Shown: positions 33,298-46,084, counted from the stretch's first letter. The stretch is DNA of 64,000 nucleotides from Salvia splendens (GCF_004379255.2 NC_056049.1:6262001-6326000), one strand, 5' to 3'. The notes: a model not told the origin generated them from the sequence alone. Translations and numbers: made by a program.

Positions 33298-34482
33298 TGA
33301 TAAGACTCATTTCATGCATCGGTTTAAGGGTAAAATGTATGCTACTTGATCGGTTTATCGCGCAAAACAAGTGTTAAATGTGTAGAAATGCCACTTGACC
33401 AAGGCAGCAGGGCCGAAGTGATCAAACAAGTACAAAAGGCGATAAAAGGCCAAGAATCGGGGGAGTTGATCAGGGGGAGTGATCAAGCAGTTAGGCAGGG
33501 ACCGCTGGCTTCTAGAAGAAGAACACGCGAGGAAATGAGCTGGATATGGCGCATCATTCTGTTATCAAGGACGACGTTCTAGAAGGGGACGCGTGCTAGC
33601 TTATGAGACGCAAGGACGGAGCTGAGTCAGGAATCTGTTACTCAATAGCGTCGTCATTCTAGAAGAAAGGCACGTAGCAATCAGTGAGTCGCTCATTCTC
33701 AGCATGAGCGAATATTCCCTGTCAAGATCGTTATCCAGCTAGAGGCCGAATCGAGCTTATAAATAGAGGGTGTGCCACCACAAGAAGTGAGGATCCGATA
33801 CTTTACTTTCCGTCTAGTTTAGCTTAGCTTAGTTATCTAGTTTAGTTCAGCTCTCTAGTTTAGTTTAGTTTAGTTCTCTAGCTTAGTTTAGCTCTCCAGA
33901 TAGCTTAGTTAAAAGGGCGACCGAAGGGAGCGTTGCAGAATACTAATTTCTGTTAGCGTTATCTTAAGTCTCCCGCTCAGATTCATCTCAGTTTTTATCG
34001 CTTTTTTAGTTTCCGAAGTGTTAGCTTAGTTTAAATTTCACGTTGTACTCAATTTTAGTTTAATCAAAGTTATTTTCGCTTTTAATCCGCGCATTTACTT
34101 TTTCGCTATCACCTGCAATTCACTTGACCCAGTAGTTAAAGTTCCGTTGATCAAGCTAGCTAGTTTAATTCTGCCTAGAGTAAAAACAGTAGTTAAAACT
34201 CTCAAGTTAAAGTGTGGCAGCAGCCAACCCCCCTGTTCACTACTCACACACTCGACACACCAACTTCTCTGTGAGATCGACCCCTAACTTGCCGCTTTAC
34301 TGTTAAAGTTGTGCAAAATTGGGAGTTTACAAATTACTTTGGTAAGGAAGGAAGAGCTGGAGCACGACTGCAGTGATCAAGTGGCAACGACAGTTGCTAA
34401 CTGATCCGACCGGTTCAGTTATCATTCCATATAACTTGATCCGCATTCTCATCGCGTTTTCGTCTCTTTCCAAGCCCTTCCA
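33298..34482 (+). repeat. 5' LTR of the Athila-like element
   Basis: It starts TGATAAGACTCATTTC and ends AAGCCCTTCCA. It contains GCTTATAAATAGAGG (TATA element) near 33755 and, downstream, several TTTAGTTTAGTTTAG-type repeats (33830-33900). It matches the 3' LTR over its full length. Confidence 0.95.
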
Positions 34483-34485
34483 AAA

Positions 34486-34503
34486 TGGCGCCGTTGCCGG
34501 GGA
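34486..34503 (+). other. Primer-binding site, tRNA-Asp type
   Basis: TGGCGCCGTTGCCGGGGA starts 3 bases after the LTR and is complementary to the 3' end of plant tRNA-Asp, the primer used by Athila elements. Confidence 0.9.
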
Positions 34504-34745
34504 AGCATGTTGTTACTTTATGTTTGTGCGTAGTGCGTAGGTGTATATAGTTTTATTTCCTTGTTTTCTCATTTTTTGTTTTTCACTGTTTATGAGAAGG
34601 TACCAACGCGGTGAACACTGGAATCATCCCTTTCTATACAGAGAGACTAACGCTCATTGGAGAGTTCAGGAAACCGGAGTTGTCACCACTCGTTACAGAG
34701 CCGCATTAGAAGCAGCAGCAGCCACCTGAACAAGCAGGAGCAAAG

Positions 34746-36370
34746 ATGGCCCTCGCCGACAATGACTCTGGAATCGGTTCTTTACACGCTCATGACGACA
34801 GGGAGCCTACACATGCCATTGCCGCTACTCCTGGGATGCGGACCATCGCAATCAAATCGGGAGTACTGGCCGTTTTGTCCACTTCTACGGTCTTTCGAAG
34901 GAGTGTCCGTATGCTTTTCTGGAGGAATTCTGCCGATACTATGACATTTAGCCCGTGCCGGCTGGATCCACATCCAAAGATTACAGGCTTAAGGCTATTC
35001 CCTTCGTTTTGAAGGGCGATGCGGGTGTCTGGCTGTCAAGCCTGCCAGAAGGTTCCATCAGGACATGGGCTGAGTTCCGCATGATATTTCTCGATCGCTT
35101 CTTCCCAGCATCAGAGACAAGTGCCCTGAAAAGGGATATTACAGAGGCTAGGCAGGAGTACGACGAGCCCCTCGGCTAGTATTGGGACTGATTCCAAGGT
35201 TTGCTTCAAGCATGCCCCAACCACAAGATGGAGAAGAAGGAAGTCTACTCTGTTTTCTACAGTGGACTCACTGTGGATAGCAAGAACGACCTCAACCTCG
35301 CAGCTCAAGGGGACTTCTCGAAAACCGCATTTAGCCAAACCAAAATTATCCTGGAGAGGCTTATTCAGGCCAAGCGGTTGTATGAGACATCTCGAGGGCA
35401 GTATAGGAGAAGAGCAGTGCACGTGGCAGAGGCGCGGAACGATGAAAAGTTGGAGGCTCGATTTGAGCAGCTGGAAAAAAATTGCTAGAGGCAGTAGAGA
35501 AAGCCAGGCCACCTCCACCACCTACACCAAAAGAGCCACAGTATTTGCCGGAGCCGTCACCACCAGAAGAGCATCACTACTACTATTGCGAGTTTCCCCC
35601 TGAGGTAGAGCCGCAGGCCCAAGCAAATGCCGTTGGCCACTGGAACGCAAATGGCAACTGGATCCAGGGGAAGCAGAGAAATGCTCCATGGAGGGACCAC
35701 CCCAATTTTCGATGGACTGATCAGAATCAAGACCAACCGCTCCAGTTATTAACCCAGCAAGTACAACCCTCTGAAGGGAAACCCAACTGGCCCGCACGGA
35801 TCTAGTATAGACCAAACTCTGGAGGAAACAGAATACAGAAAGTACCTTTAGGAAACTGGTCCAGTGGAGGATAGCCCAACTGGTCAAGCAGACAACCGGA
35901 GGGAAACTGGGGGTACATACAACAAGGCCCTCAGTTTAGCAACCAGGGAAGACAACCAAACAACCAGTTCCCACTACACCTACGGGGAAATCAACACCCT
36001 GGAAATCAACAGTACAACCAGCCGCGATATCAGCAAGAACACTACGGGCAATCTGACTACCCGCAACCCAACTATAGTGGGGACCGCCGAATCAAAGATA
36101 CAACCGACACCCCAACGAAGGCCACGGAGATATGTTGGTACCGCACCATCCAAATGATGCGATGCGAGAAATCCAGGAGGCTCAGAAAGAGCAGTGGGCG
36201 GCGTTGGAAATGCTGACGAAACAACTCTCTCAAGTTGCAGAGTCGCTGGGCGAGTTGAAGGGGAATGAAGCCACTATACAACCACCTGGTCGCGAGAATA
36301 TTAGTGAAGTACCCTTGAGGCCAGAAAAAGTCTACCAAAGCCCCAGCAACTGGTTCCAGACAAAGCCGTG
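34746..36370 (+). pseudogene. Athila-like gag, broken
   Basis: The capsid-type gag starts MALADNDSGIGSLHAHDDRE at 34746, shifts frame near 34880, then reads DYRLKAIPFVLKGDAGVWLS and TWAEFRMIFLDRFFPASETS (Retrotrans_gag core, about 34980-35130). A stop at 35177 interrupts it; it resumes with LLQACPNHKMEKKEVYSVFY and LAAQGDFSKT. Downstream (35482-36370) are Pro-, Gln- and Asn-rich stretches and a terminal helix (QWAALEMLTKQLSQVAESLG). At least four stops or shifts are present. Confidence 0.85.
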
Positions 36371-36557
36371 AGGGAGAGGGAGAATCTAGTAGAGTGGATC
36401 AAGTAAAAGAAAAGGGCAAGGAGAAGGTGGGAGGTGAGGCCTCGGAAGGAAGTCAGAAGGAAGAAACTGAAAGGGTTAAGCCTTATCCGTACCGTGGAAT
36501 GGTGACAAGGAAAAGGGATGCCACAATCGATGTGGCAAGTATGTTCAAGGACTGGAT

Positions 36558-37259
36558 GTGAAGGTACCGCTCTTGACGGCGTTAAAAATGCCCCCGATCA
36601 GTAAATTCATTAAAGACTACCTGGCAGGGAAGGTCAATGAGGAAGGGAGACTAATTACAGACGAGAACGTCTCTGCCGTAATCCAGAGAAGCGACCTCCC
36701 CTCCAAGAAAACTGATCCTGGAATGTTCACACTCCCTATTTCTATCGGAGACATCCAGGTAGAGCACGCTATGTGTGACTTAGGGGCATCAATCAACGTT
36801 CTGCCATACTCCATCTATCGGAAGTTAGGAGCGGCCAAGCTCGTCGACACTGTCATAATAATATAGTTGGCCGACAGATCGTGTATTCACCCAGAGGGGA
36901 TTATGGAAGACGTGATTGTTAAGGTGAAGAACTTTCTATACCCAGGTGATTTTTTTGTGATCAAAATGACGGAACCCGCGACAAAGGAGTCGAGTGGAGT
37001 CCTACTAGGACGACCGTTCCTGTCAACAGCCAGCACTATTATAGACGTCCGAAATGGGACGATAAGCCTGGATTTCAAGGGAGAGCAGTATACGTTCAAT
37101 ATTGATGAAGCCATGAAAAAGCCAGCTGACGGCGAAAACCTATACTCCCTAGATGTAACTGTGCCCTTGGTACATGAGTATTTGGAGGAAGAATTATTAA
37201 AGAGACAGTTCACTGACTCTGCTGCAGATAAGGAGGTCGAAAATGAAGTGGAAGAGTGA
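36558..37259 (+). pseudogene. Athila-like protease region, broken
   Basis: A retropepsin-like domain. The active-site region reads CDLGASINVLPYSIYRKLG (near 36780), the DLGA form seen in Athila elements. A TAG at 36864 interrupts it, and it resumes with VKNFLYPGDFFVIKM and SGVLLGRPFLSTASTIIDV. It separates gag from RT as expected for a gag-pol precursor. Confidence 0.8.
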
Positions 37260-37621
37260 TACGATACCATGAAAGTCAGAGAGATGGACGACCAGGCCTT
37301 CGTGAAAGCAATATCAGAATTTTGCGGGCACCGAGGCCAGCAGGGTCAAGTAGGACAACTCAAGTTTCTAGCTTAGCGAAACGGCTTGATCAAGGCAAGC
37401 CACTGGAACAAGAGGCAGCAGAGAACCCTCTGCCCAATGAAGAGCCAAAACCCGCAAAGGAATTGAAACCTCTTCCAGCACATCTAAAGTACGCCTACCT
37501 AGGTGAGGGCGAAACAATGCCCGTTATCATCAACAGCCACTTGACCCAGGGGCAGGAAGACAGATTGTTGGAAGTATTAAGAAGAAATCAGAAGGCTATT
37601 GGCTAGAAGCTGACAGATTTA

Positions 37622-38022
37622 GTGGGCATCAGCCCAGACTTATATATGCATCACATACGACTGGAGGAAGGAGCCAAGCCACACTGCGACCAACAACGGA
37701 AACTCAACCCCAACATGAGGGAAGAGGTGCTGAAAGAAATTGTCAAGTTGGTTTCGATCGGGATTATCTATTCCATTCCAGACAGTAACTGGGTCAGCCC
37801 AGTACACATGGTGCCTAAGAAAAGAGGGATTTAGGTGGTAAAAAATGAAAAAAACGAATTAATACCGACAAGGCCAGTTACTGGGTGGAGAATGTGCATA
37901 GATTATAGGAAGCTGAATCAAGCTACGAAGAAGGATCACTTCCCTCTTCCGTTCATTGATCAAATGTTGGAGAAATTGGCAGGAAAACAGTATTTCAGCT
38001 TCCTGGATGGCTATAGTGGTTA
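37622..38022 (+). pseudogene. Athila-like RT, N-terminal part
   Basis: It starts in the pre-RT region (SPDLYMHHIRLEEGAKPH), passes NWVSPVHMVPKK, a stop at 37832, then WRMCIDYRKLNQATKKDHFP and YFSFLDGYSGY. It stops at the insertion point of the nested element. Together with 40660-41122 it makes a near-complete RT domain. Confidence 0.9.
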
Positions 38023-39029
38023 TGTCACGACCGCACTTCCTAAGGATAGAAAGCACGGTGGGTCGCGACTAATGGGGGAATTAAGAAGTGGGGAAGAAAG
38101 GGGAAACAATCAAGGGGTACGACATGTAAATCAAAAGGTGAAACTTTATTACCAAATTATGTTTCTTTCGTATTTTGATTTAACCGTGGGAGTGTTCAAT
38201 TAGTTGTATTGTTATCGCAGTTGCGAGTTTAGTTGATCGTTTTAAAACGGTTTCGAGTTTCGATTGAAGCAACAAAGTGATATGCTTGATGTTTGGAGTA
38301 AAAGGGATGGGGAGGATTTTTTTTTTACCTTCTATTGAACTCGCTTCGTGAAGGCGGAAGGAAAAGTCCCTCTCAGTTATGATTCAGTCAAGACAAATTG
38401 TATATACTTGAATGTTTTGAAAGAGTTGTGGAGATTGATACATGAACTTTAAATGAAATTTACCTTAAACAAAAGGCAGCGGTTTCTTCTACCTCTCACT
38501 CTCTCGGCTCTTTCTCGGCTCTCTCTCTCTGAATTTGTTTGGAATTGTTGATGTGAATAGGGAAGGAGATGAGATAAATGAACATCAAATATACTTTGTG
38601 TGACCTTTGATTTGCAGAATTGAATATGGAAGGTGGAAGGTGGAAGGTCACTTGAAAAAAATAGAGAGTCTTCGGAGTGGAAGAGTTGGCGTTAGGGAAG
38701 AGAGAGAAGAAGCTTGGGCTTGCAAAAGAAAGTCTATGAAGAAGTTGGGCTCAATTTTAATTTAATAGCCCAAAGCCAAATTGTAAAAATAAAACATTGG
38801 ACTTTGATTAGAATTGATTTGGGCCGGCCCAAGTCAATTAATTTATTTTTGTTCGTTTTCATCTGTTTAGACAAATTATTATTTGCCTCGTAGTAACTTG
38901 GTGTTGTTCCAAGTACCATAAATACTATACTTTATAAAAACAAGACGAGAAGCAAAGAATGACTCTAAAATTTTATTAACTATTTCACGACATATATTAA
39001 ATTAGTACTTAAAAAGTACGGGCGTTACA
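38023..39029 (-). repeat. 3' LTR of nested Tekay-like element
   Basis: 1007 bases, TG...CA on both strands. About 540 bases match the right-hand copy. The left 450 bases (38023-38475) are absent from the right copy. Confidence 0.85.
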
Positions 39030-39121
39030 TTCTACCCACCTTAACAGAAATTTCATCCCGAAATTTGCTCATCTCTAACAAACAACTCCGGGTACTTCTC
39101 TTTCCTTTTATCATCGAGTTC

Positions 39122-40046
39122 TCATGTAGCCTCCTCATAACCAGCATTGTTATTGCCCGGGCACTCTTTGGCAAAGTGTCCAACTCCACCACATTTGTAG
39201 CACACATTAGTCCCAATTCTGCATTCACCAAAATGATTCTTTTGGCACATGGCGCAAGGAGGCGCTCTCTGACGGTACTCTCCACCTTGGTAGGGAGTAG
39301 CTTGTTTTCCCTTGCCCCGTGCTGAGTTTGGGGTACCTTGGAACCTTTTATTGTCAACGGATCCTCGGTCCCCATCCCACTTTCTCTTCTCACGGGGATT
39401 TGGTTGTGGTGTAGGTGGTATTGGTGTAGTAGGCGTTGCTGTCCTTTCTCGTGGCATTGCTTCCCTCACATCCAGAGCACGAGACAGTGATTCTGCATAC
39501 GAGAGTCTTCCACGGCATGCCAAGGCCATTCTTATTTTGTGTCTCAGACCAGCACAAAATTTCTCCACCATTTTCTCATCAGTATTCACTTGTTCTGGCG
39601 CATAACGAGACATATAGCATAGGGCACCGTCATATTCAGTCACTGTCATCCACCCTTGCTTCAGATTGTAGAATTCGGCCTCTTTAGCTTTACGGTAACT
39701 CCTCGGGATATACTTATCATATAATTCCTCTTTGAAGTTTTCCCAAGTTAGGGCGTCCAGTTGTTCACGCGACATCGTTCGCTGCTTGGTCTCCCACCAA
39801 TATTCTGCGGACCCAGTGAGCTGGTAGATCACGCAAGATAGGCGTTCCTGATCGGTGCACCTTGGCCGGATCTCTCATTCCATCAAACACTGGAGGGCAT
39901 TCTTTTCGAAATTCCTTTTTAACGTTTCGTTCTGGTTGCGGTCGTGGTGGTGGTTGTCCCTCGGGTCCCACACTACTCTGGGTTTCATTACTAGCCTCAT
40001 TTTCGTGATGAACTACTGCGCGTCTGGGAGGCATTCTGATTAACAC
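39122..40046 (-). pseudogene. Tekay-like gag, broken
   Basis: On the - strand it starts MPPRRAVVHHENEASNETQ near 40034, reaches FDGMRDPAK, then loses a central piece and shifts frame. It resumes with VIYQLTGSAEYWWETKQRTM and WENFKEELYDKYIPRSYRK (gag core) and ends with a CCHC zinc knuckle, CYKCGGVGHFAKEC. The stop lies at 39122. It is not functional as it stands. Confidence 0.85.
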
Positions 40047-40109
40047 ACACGTTAGTATAATTGTCCAAATTTTTACTCATCAGTTTTACTCCAGGCATTC
40101 TGATTAACT

Positions 40110-40654
40110 GCAGCAGTTTCTTCTACCTCTCACTCTCTTGGCTCTCTCTCTCTCTGAATTTGTTTGGAATTGTGGATGTGAATAAGGAAGGAGAGGAGAT
40201 AAATGAACATCAAATATACTTTGTGTGAGCTTTGATTTGCATAATTGAATATGGAAGGTGGAAGGTGGAAGGTCACTTGAAAAAATTGGAGAGTCTTCGG
40301 AGTGGAAGAGTTGGCGCTAGGGAAGAGAGAGAAGAAGCTTGGGCTTGCAAAAGAAAGTCTATAAAGAAGTTGGGCTCAATTTTAATTTAATAGCCCAAAG
40401 CCAAATTGTAAAAATAAAACATTGGACTTTGATTAGAATTGATTTGGGTCGGCACAAGTCAATTATTTTATTTTTGTTGGTTTTCATCTGTTTAGACAAA
40501 TTATTATTTGCCTCGTAGTAACTTGGTGTTGTTCCAAGTACAATAAATACTATACTTTATAAAAACAAGACGAGAAGCAAAAAATGACGATAAAATTTTA
40601 TTAACTATTTCACGACATATATTAAATTAGTACTTAAAAAGTACGGGCGTTACA
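40110..40654 (-). repeat. 5' LTR of nested element, truncated
   Basis: 545 bases matching the outer part of the 3' LTR. The inner 450 bases and the primer site are missing. The phrase GCATTCTGATTAAC occurs at both 40033-40046 and 40095-40108, so a small duplication or repair event accompanied the loss. Confidence 0.8.
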
Positions 40655-40659
40655 GGTTA

Positions 40660-41122
40660 TTTCCAGATCGTTGTGAATCCAGATGACCAAGAGAAGACGA
40701 CATTCACTTGCCCCTTTGGCACTTACGCTTACAGGAGAATGCCCTTTGGCCTCTGTAATGCCCCAGGCACCTTCCAGAGATGCATGATGAGTATTTTCTC
40801 GGACCTGTTGGAAGACTGCATTGAGATCTTCATGGACGACTTTACTGTCTATGGGGACGATTTCGATCAAGGACTGCATAACCTAAACGGGGTATTAGAA
40901 AGATGCCACCAGAAGGACTTGGTTCTGAATTTCGAGAAATGCCATTTTATGGTTACTGGAGGGATAGTCTTAGGACATGTAGTGTCAAGCAGGGGAATCG
41001 ATGTCGACCCAGCAAAAGTAGCGGTCATCACAAAACTCTCATACCCAACCAACCAGAAGGAGATCAGAGCCTTTTTGGGGCACGCTGGGTTCTATAGAAG
41101 ATCCATCAAAGATTTTGCGTAA
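40660..41122 (+). pseudogene. Athila-like RT, C-terminal part
   Basis: It continues the RT after the nested element: FQIVVNPDDQEKTTFTCPFG, YRRMPFGLCNAPGTFQRCMM and the catalytic MDD box (EIFMDDFTVYG, near 40835). It ends in KEIRAFLGHAGFYRRSIKDFA with a stop at 41120. Confidence 0.9.
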
Positions 41123-41222
41123 ATAGCCTAGCCTCTGACGAGACTTCTCTAGAACGATGTGGAGTTTAACTTCTCAGATGTCTGCAAAACCGCATTCTAA
41201 TTTCTGAAGGATAGATTGATAA

Positions 41223-43072
41223 GCTCCCCAATAATACGTGCCCCCGACTGGAATCACCCCTTCGAGGTGATGTGCGATGCTAGTGACTATTCTGTGGGGG
41301 CAGTATTAGGGCAGAAGATTGAAGGAAAAAAGTTACGTCATTTTCTACGCTTCCAAAACTCTGAATCAGGCACAAAGGAGTTATGACGTGACCGAGAAGG
41401 AAATGCTATCGGTGGTTTTCGCATTCGAGAAGTTCAGACCTTACCTGCTAGGGTCTAAAGTGATAGTGTATACGGACCATGCGGCCATCAAATACCTCTT
41501 GACAAAGAAGGAATCGAAGCCGCGATTGATCAGATGGGTACTCCTCTTACAGGAGTTTGATTGGGAAGCAGTGGATAAAAAGGGATGCGAGAACAAAGTG
41601 GCTGATCACCTAAGCCGAATTTCGCAAGACGATAACGGTGAAGCCATTTCAGACGCCTTCCTTGAGGAACTCCTATATTTTGTCAAGACAACGTCTGAAT
41701 GTCAGTGGGTCAACCAAGTAGAAGAGATTGATCAAGCTGAGCAAGGAAGCAAGGAACAACACACGCGGAAAGAGCCATGGTTTGCTGACATGGCCAACTA
41801 CTTGGTAACAGGAGAGCTACCCGGGGGTGATGAAATTACAAGGGCACAAAAGTTAAAGCTTAAGAGCGATTCCCGGTACTTCTATTGGGACGATACTTAC
41901 CTATGGAAAATGGGGGCAGATCAAGTAATCCGACGCTGTATACCCGAATGGGAGCAGGAAGATGTAATGATCCACTGCCACGCACTAGCTTGCGGTGGCC
42001 ACTTTGGACCAAAGAAGACAGCAAGGAAAGTACTTGATAGTGGGTTTTACTGGTCTTCCATCCATAAAGATGCTTACGAATTCTGCAAAAGGTACCCTCG
42101 ATGCCAGCTTACTGGAGGGATATCTACAAGAGATGAGATGCCTCAGATCCCCATTATTGTCTGTGAAATATTTGATGTAATGGACTTCATGGGACCCTTT
42201 CCCGCGTCTGAAGGAAATCTATACATACTAGTGGCAGTGGACTATGTGTCCAAATGGATTGAGGCAAAGGCAACTAGGACGTGTGAGTCCAGAGAAGTGG
42301 CGAAGTTCTTGAAATCGAACATATTTACCCGATACGGGGTGCCACGGGCTATTATCTCTGACCAAGGAACTCATTTCATCAACAGAACTATCGAAGCCTT
42401 GATGCGAAAGTATGGAGTTCACCACCGCCTTCCACACCTTACCACCCACAGTCCAATGGACAGGCTGAGGTTTCGAATAGAGAAATCAAGGCAATTCTAG
42501 AAAAGACAGTCAATCCCACTAGGAAAGACTGGAGCCACCGACTCGAGGACGCACTCTGGGCTTACAGGACAGCGTTCAAAACGCCTATAGGAATGTCCCC
42601 GTACCGATTGGTATTTGGGAATATGTGCCATTTACCTGTAGGGGTGGAACATCAAGCCTACTGGGCAGTCAAAGAAATGAACATAAACACCGAGGTTGGA
42701 ACTGCAGAAAGGAGAATGCAGCTAAAAGAGCTTGAAGAGCTCCGTCTGGATGCCTATGACTCTGCCATGCGGTACAAAGAAAAGACCAAAATGTGGCACG
42801 ACAAGAACCTTCGCAAGAAGGAACTCAAGGTGGGCCAGAGGGTACTGCTGTTCCAGTCCAGACTGAAATTGATGCTAGGAAAGCTCAGATCAAGGTGGAT
42901 AGGTCCTTATACCATTATCGCCCTCCGAAAAAATGGAGCAATCGAACTCCAAGGAAGCAATCCAGATTCGCCTTCCTTCATGGTGAATGGTCATAGGGTA
43001 AAGCCATACAGAGAAGGAATGGAGGCATTTGTGGTGGACAACATTCCACTACTCATTCCTGACTCTCTCTAG
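41223..43072 (+). pseudogene. Athila-like RNase H and integrase, broken
   Basis: RNase [19 protein letters not shown] (41268-41310), a frame change near 41325, then [20 protein letters not shown] and [12 protein letters not shown]. Integrase in 41319-42500: zinc-finger region ([11 protein letters not shown] ... CKRYPRC, HHCC-like, partly decayed), catalytic core Asp in [10 protein letters not shown] and in ISDQGTHF, then a frame change near 42450. The segment with the expected Glu is scrambled. The C-terminal part continues in 42593-43072 ([27 protein letters not shown]). No stop-free pol remains. Confidence 0.88.
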
Positions 43073-43712
43073 TGATCAGGTAACAGGGATGATCGGGTAC
43101 TCATGGGTAGTCTGCTTGATCAAGCGATAAAGTACTTATCTATTAAACTGATCAAGTGATATCCTAGGAGAACCCGATCAAGTCCTTAGTAGTTAGTGTA
43201 AATAGTCTTTAGTATGTTAGTTTTATTTTATTAGTTAATTAAAAGTCGGAAGAAAGGAAGGAAACTGATCAAGTGAAGCCAATTGATTTTTATCAAAAAC
43301 TAATTATCCACTTGGTCAGAACAATTCGAATTTAATTGATGGTACAGTGATTGAGTTGAGCAGGGCATGTAATGAAAGGACGTGCGCAGTCACTGAAAAG
43401 GTGTCAGGAAGCGCCAACCGTCACAGTGGAAGGACACCTTGGAGAGAGGGAAGAAACGTATTAGAGAAGCTAAGCCAGCTGGCACTCTGAAAAGGCGCGT
43501 CTGTACGTGAAGAGCCGCAAGGATCTCAACAATACATAATCCCAACATTCGCGATATTATTATAAAGGCAGATTTCGGATCTGCAGACCACTTTTACCCG
43601 AGCCATCTACGATTCATTCCTGTTACTCTCCTCAAGAATCCTCCCCAGTTCAAAACCCTTCTTCCAAAAACATCACCTCCCCCAACACGATCTACCCACA
43701 TTACCAGTAAAT
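43073..43712 (+). other. Spacer between pol and the 3' ORF
   Basis: Non-coding stretch inside the Athila-like element. Phrases with GATCAAGTG-like words repeat. I see no separate gene. Confidence 0.4.
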
Positions 43713-46084
43713 ATGTTGCTCGAACAGCTCTCAACTTCATCTTCATCTTCCAGTACTCGTGCCGATAGTGATAACCAACAGGCCTCCTCTCAAGCCCAAA
43801 TAGAAACCCTAGCCCACCTACACCAACTAACGCTCCACTACCTGAGGTAGACGAAGAGGCTCAACGGAGCTTGACCAAAATCCTCCGGAGTCTGCCCTCC
43901 GATTTGGATCCCGCCATTGCTTATGCAACCCTGAAGGCACGACTGAGAGTTTCCTTGTTAAGGGATCGAGCCACAACCTCCACAACACCAAACCCTCAAT
44001 CTTCCCAAACATAAGCCCCCTTCGTATCTCTGAACTTACAACCTCCGTTCCCTTGGTACCATACGATGGGGACGATTCTGAAGACGGGAAAGAGGTGCAA
44101 CTTGCCGCCGCCCCGGCCGAAGGAGCACCGTCTGTGCAGCCGCCACATGCAGAAGGCACGACTGCTCCCAGCACTCCGACACCACCCAGTGGCGGAGGAT
44201 CCAACTCCCCTGCCCTCCGAGGACTGACACAACCCATTGAGGTTGTAAACATTGATGACGATTCTACGGAGAACCTTCTGCCTCCCCCCAGAGAAATATT
44301 ACAACGAAGGGGAGCAGGATTGAACTTCATTCCTCAGGTAAAGGATGAATCAGTTCCAGAGGAGGAAGAAGAGTTGTTGCACCGTCGGGCACGCAAAGGG
44401 GGCGTCAATAGGCTGGTGGAGAAGGTGGAGGCCAGAATGGCCAGCATGCAAAGGGCAGAAGAAGGGCAAGAGGAAAGACGCCGTATAGCACGACAACTAT
44501 CGAGTACGCCAGATGAGCCAGAGAACCTAGGAGCCGCTGGGGCGATAAACCAGGAGGCCGGAGAGGCCGAGAGAAAAAAAAGGGCTGTTGAGGACAGTCG
44601 GAAGAAAAGAAAAGGGAAGGGGACTGTTCCTCCTCCCTCGAAGAAGATGCGCTCTGCCACTCGGGGCATTGTTATTACTGATCAACCTGCCCCTTCAAGA
44701 GAAGGAGATGGGGGTAGTGACACTAAGGATAGGGAACTCCGGTGGGCCGGACATCCCGCAGGCAACAGGGAAGGCCGGTATCACCCTCCGCTGCTGAATA
44801 TACCAAATAGACTGTGGTGTTGACCACGGACCTCCTCCAGCAGATGCTGGTATTTGAAAACCCAAAGTGGAATGAGGAGGTCCAACAGAGGGTGACGGAC
44901 ACGAAGAAGCTAAAGGCAGGCAAGACACTTCACCAGCCATCACTGGAGACGATCCGGGTTGAGGAAAAATTTACCCAGCATATTACTGGGATTGGTTTTG
45001 AATGGCTGCTGGAGATCGAGGATACCTTCGTGCCCGCAGATCTGGCCAAAGAGTTCTTCACATCCTTCCTGTTTACCGGAAGTACGAACTTGGAGGCCAA
45101 GAGCATTTCCTTCCGGGTGTTCGGGCGCAAACAGAAGATGACCCTGAACGAGCTCTCTGTGCGAATGGGGCTGCATACAGAAGCCCGGGTCGCTAGTGGA
45201 GAATGGTTCGAGCGCGACATCGGCCTTCCTCAGAGGAGGTCTGACTTTGATCAGCAAGCAGTCTGGCAGACCTTAAGCAACGGACGTGCCCCCGAGTTTA
45301 AAGCTTCTGAGTCCAGAGGGGACCATATTGCTGATCCGTCCCTCCGTCTTGCTCAAGCCTACCTAGCATGCAATCTCCTTGGCCACCACAACACATTGTC
45401 AATCATCACTCTGGCCGAGCTCTATTTTATGTGGTGCATGAAGGAACAAAAGAGGGTGCATCTGGGCTACTAGATTGCTTACTCGATCAGTCAGATTGCA
45501 AATCGTCCTGCCCGCCACCTCAACGTTTGCCACCTTCTTGGAGCCTACCTAAGTCGAAATTGGACCCTGGAATTCCAGGAGGGTGTGGAGCTTCCCAGTC
45601 GATGCCCAAAACCAGAACTGTTTACACTGATTTATTTGTAAGAATTTAGGTACTTGAAAGGCTGCGCGACGGGAGACTCCGCTTTATCTCGAAGGTTCGG
45701 AAAGAAAAGCAGGCAGAGCAACAGGGGGCAAGGCAGGCGTAGCTGGAGGAGGCCAGACGCGATAAAAGGAGGATGACGACGGATCGGCCGGCGAGTCCCG
45801 ACAGGCAGCCAAGGCAGAGGTTGGAGCTAACAACTATACCAGAGCCAGAGGAGGCTGCACGCGCTAACAATGAGTAGAGGCTCCGCATAGAGCAAATGCT
45901 GACGCGGCTAGTGGCAAATTTAGAGGCCCAACTGGTCGCTCAATCTAGGATTCTGCAGGCTATTCGCCAGCTGACCCTCGCTATGCAACCACCACCTCCC
46001 TCTGAAAGCTCTCCTCCACCTCGGCGCCAAACATCCTCCAGGCCACTTTCAGCATCCCCAAGTCAGCCTCACAAGAAACCCTAA
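43713..46084 (+). pseudogene. Athila-type 3' ORF (plant transposon protein), broken
   Basis: Pieces on the + strand: an N-terminal Ser-rich start at 43713; 44053-44823, acidic then Lys/Arg-rich with KKRKGKGTVPPPSKKMR, a nuclear-signal-like patch; 44814-45473, the globular domain (GFEWLLEIED, AKEFFTSFLF, AELYFMWCMKEQKRVH); then after a TAG, more of the domain and a charged coiled-coil (about 45655-45900) and a Pro-rich tail ending at 46084. It is the homologue of the - strand ORF at 14672-17658. The function is unknown; it is sometimes called env-like by position, but I see no signal peptide or membrane anchor. Confidence 0.7.

Larger units (their letters stand above)
38023..40654 (-). mobile_element. 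Nested Tekay/Del-like Ty3/gypsy element, internally deleted
   Basis: The 2632-base insert is flanked by GGTTA (38018-38022 and 40655-40659) and interrupts the RT codons GYSGY/FQI of the host element. Its ends are TGTAACGCCC and GGTCGTGACA when read on the - strand. It holds a shortened 5' LTR (right), a gag remnant and a full-length 3' LTR (left). Protease, RT, RNase H and integrase are gone except the last residues before the 3' LTR (SKFRDEISVKVGRM), a phrase typical of the pol end in this lineage. Confidence 0.9.

Noticed and set aside
43713..46084. Envelope protein in the Athila-like element
   Set aside because: The position suits an env-like ORF, but no signal peptide, membrane anchor or glycoprotein-like layout is visible.
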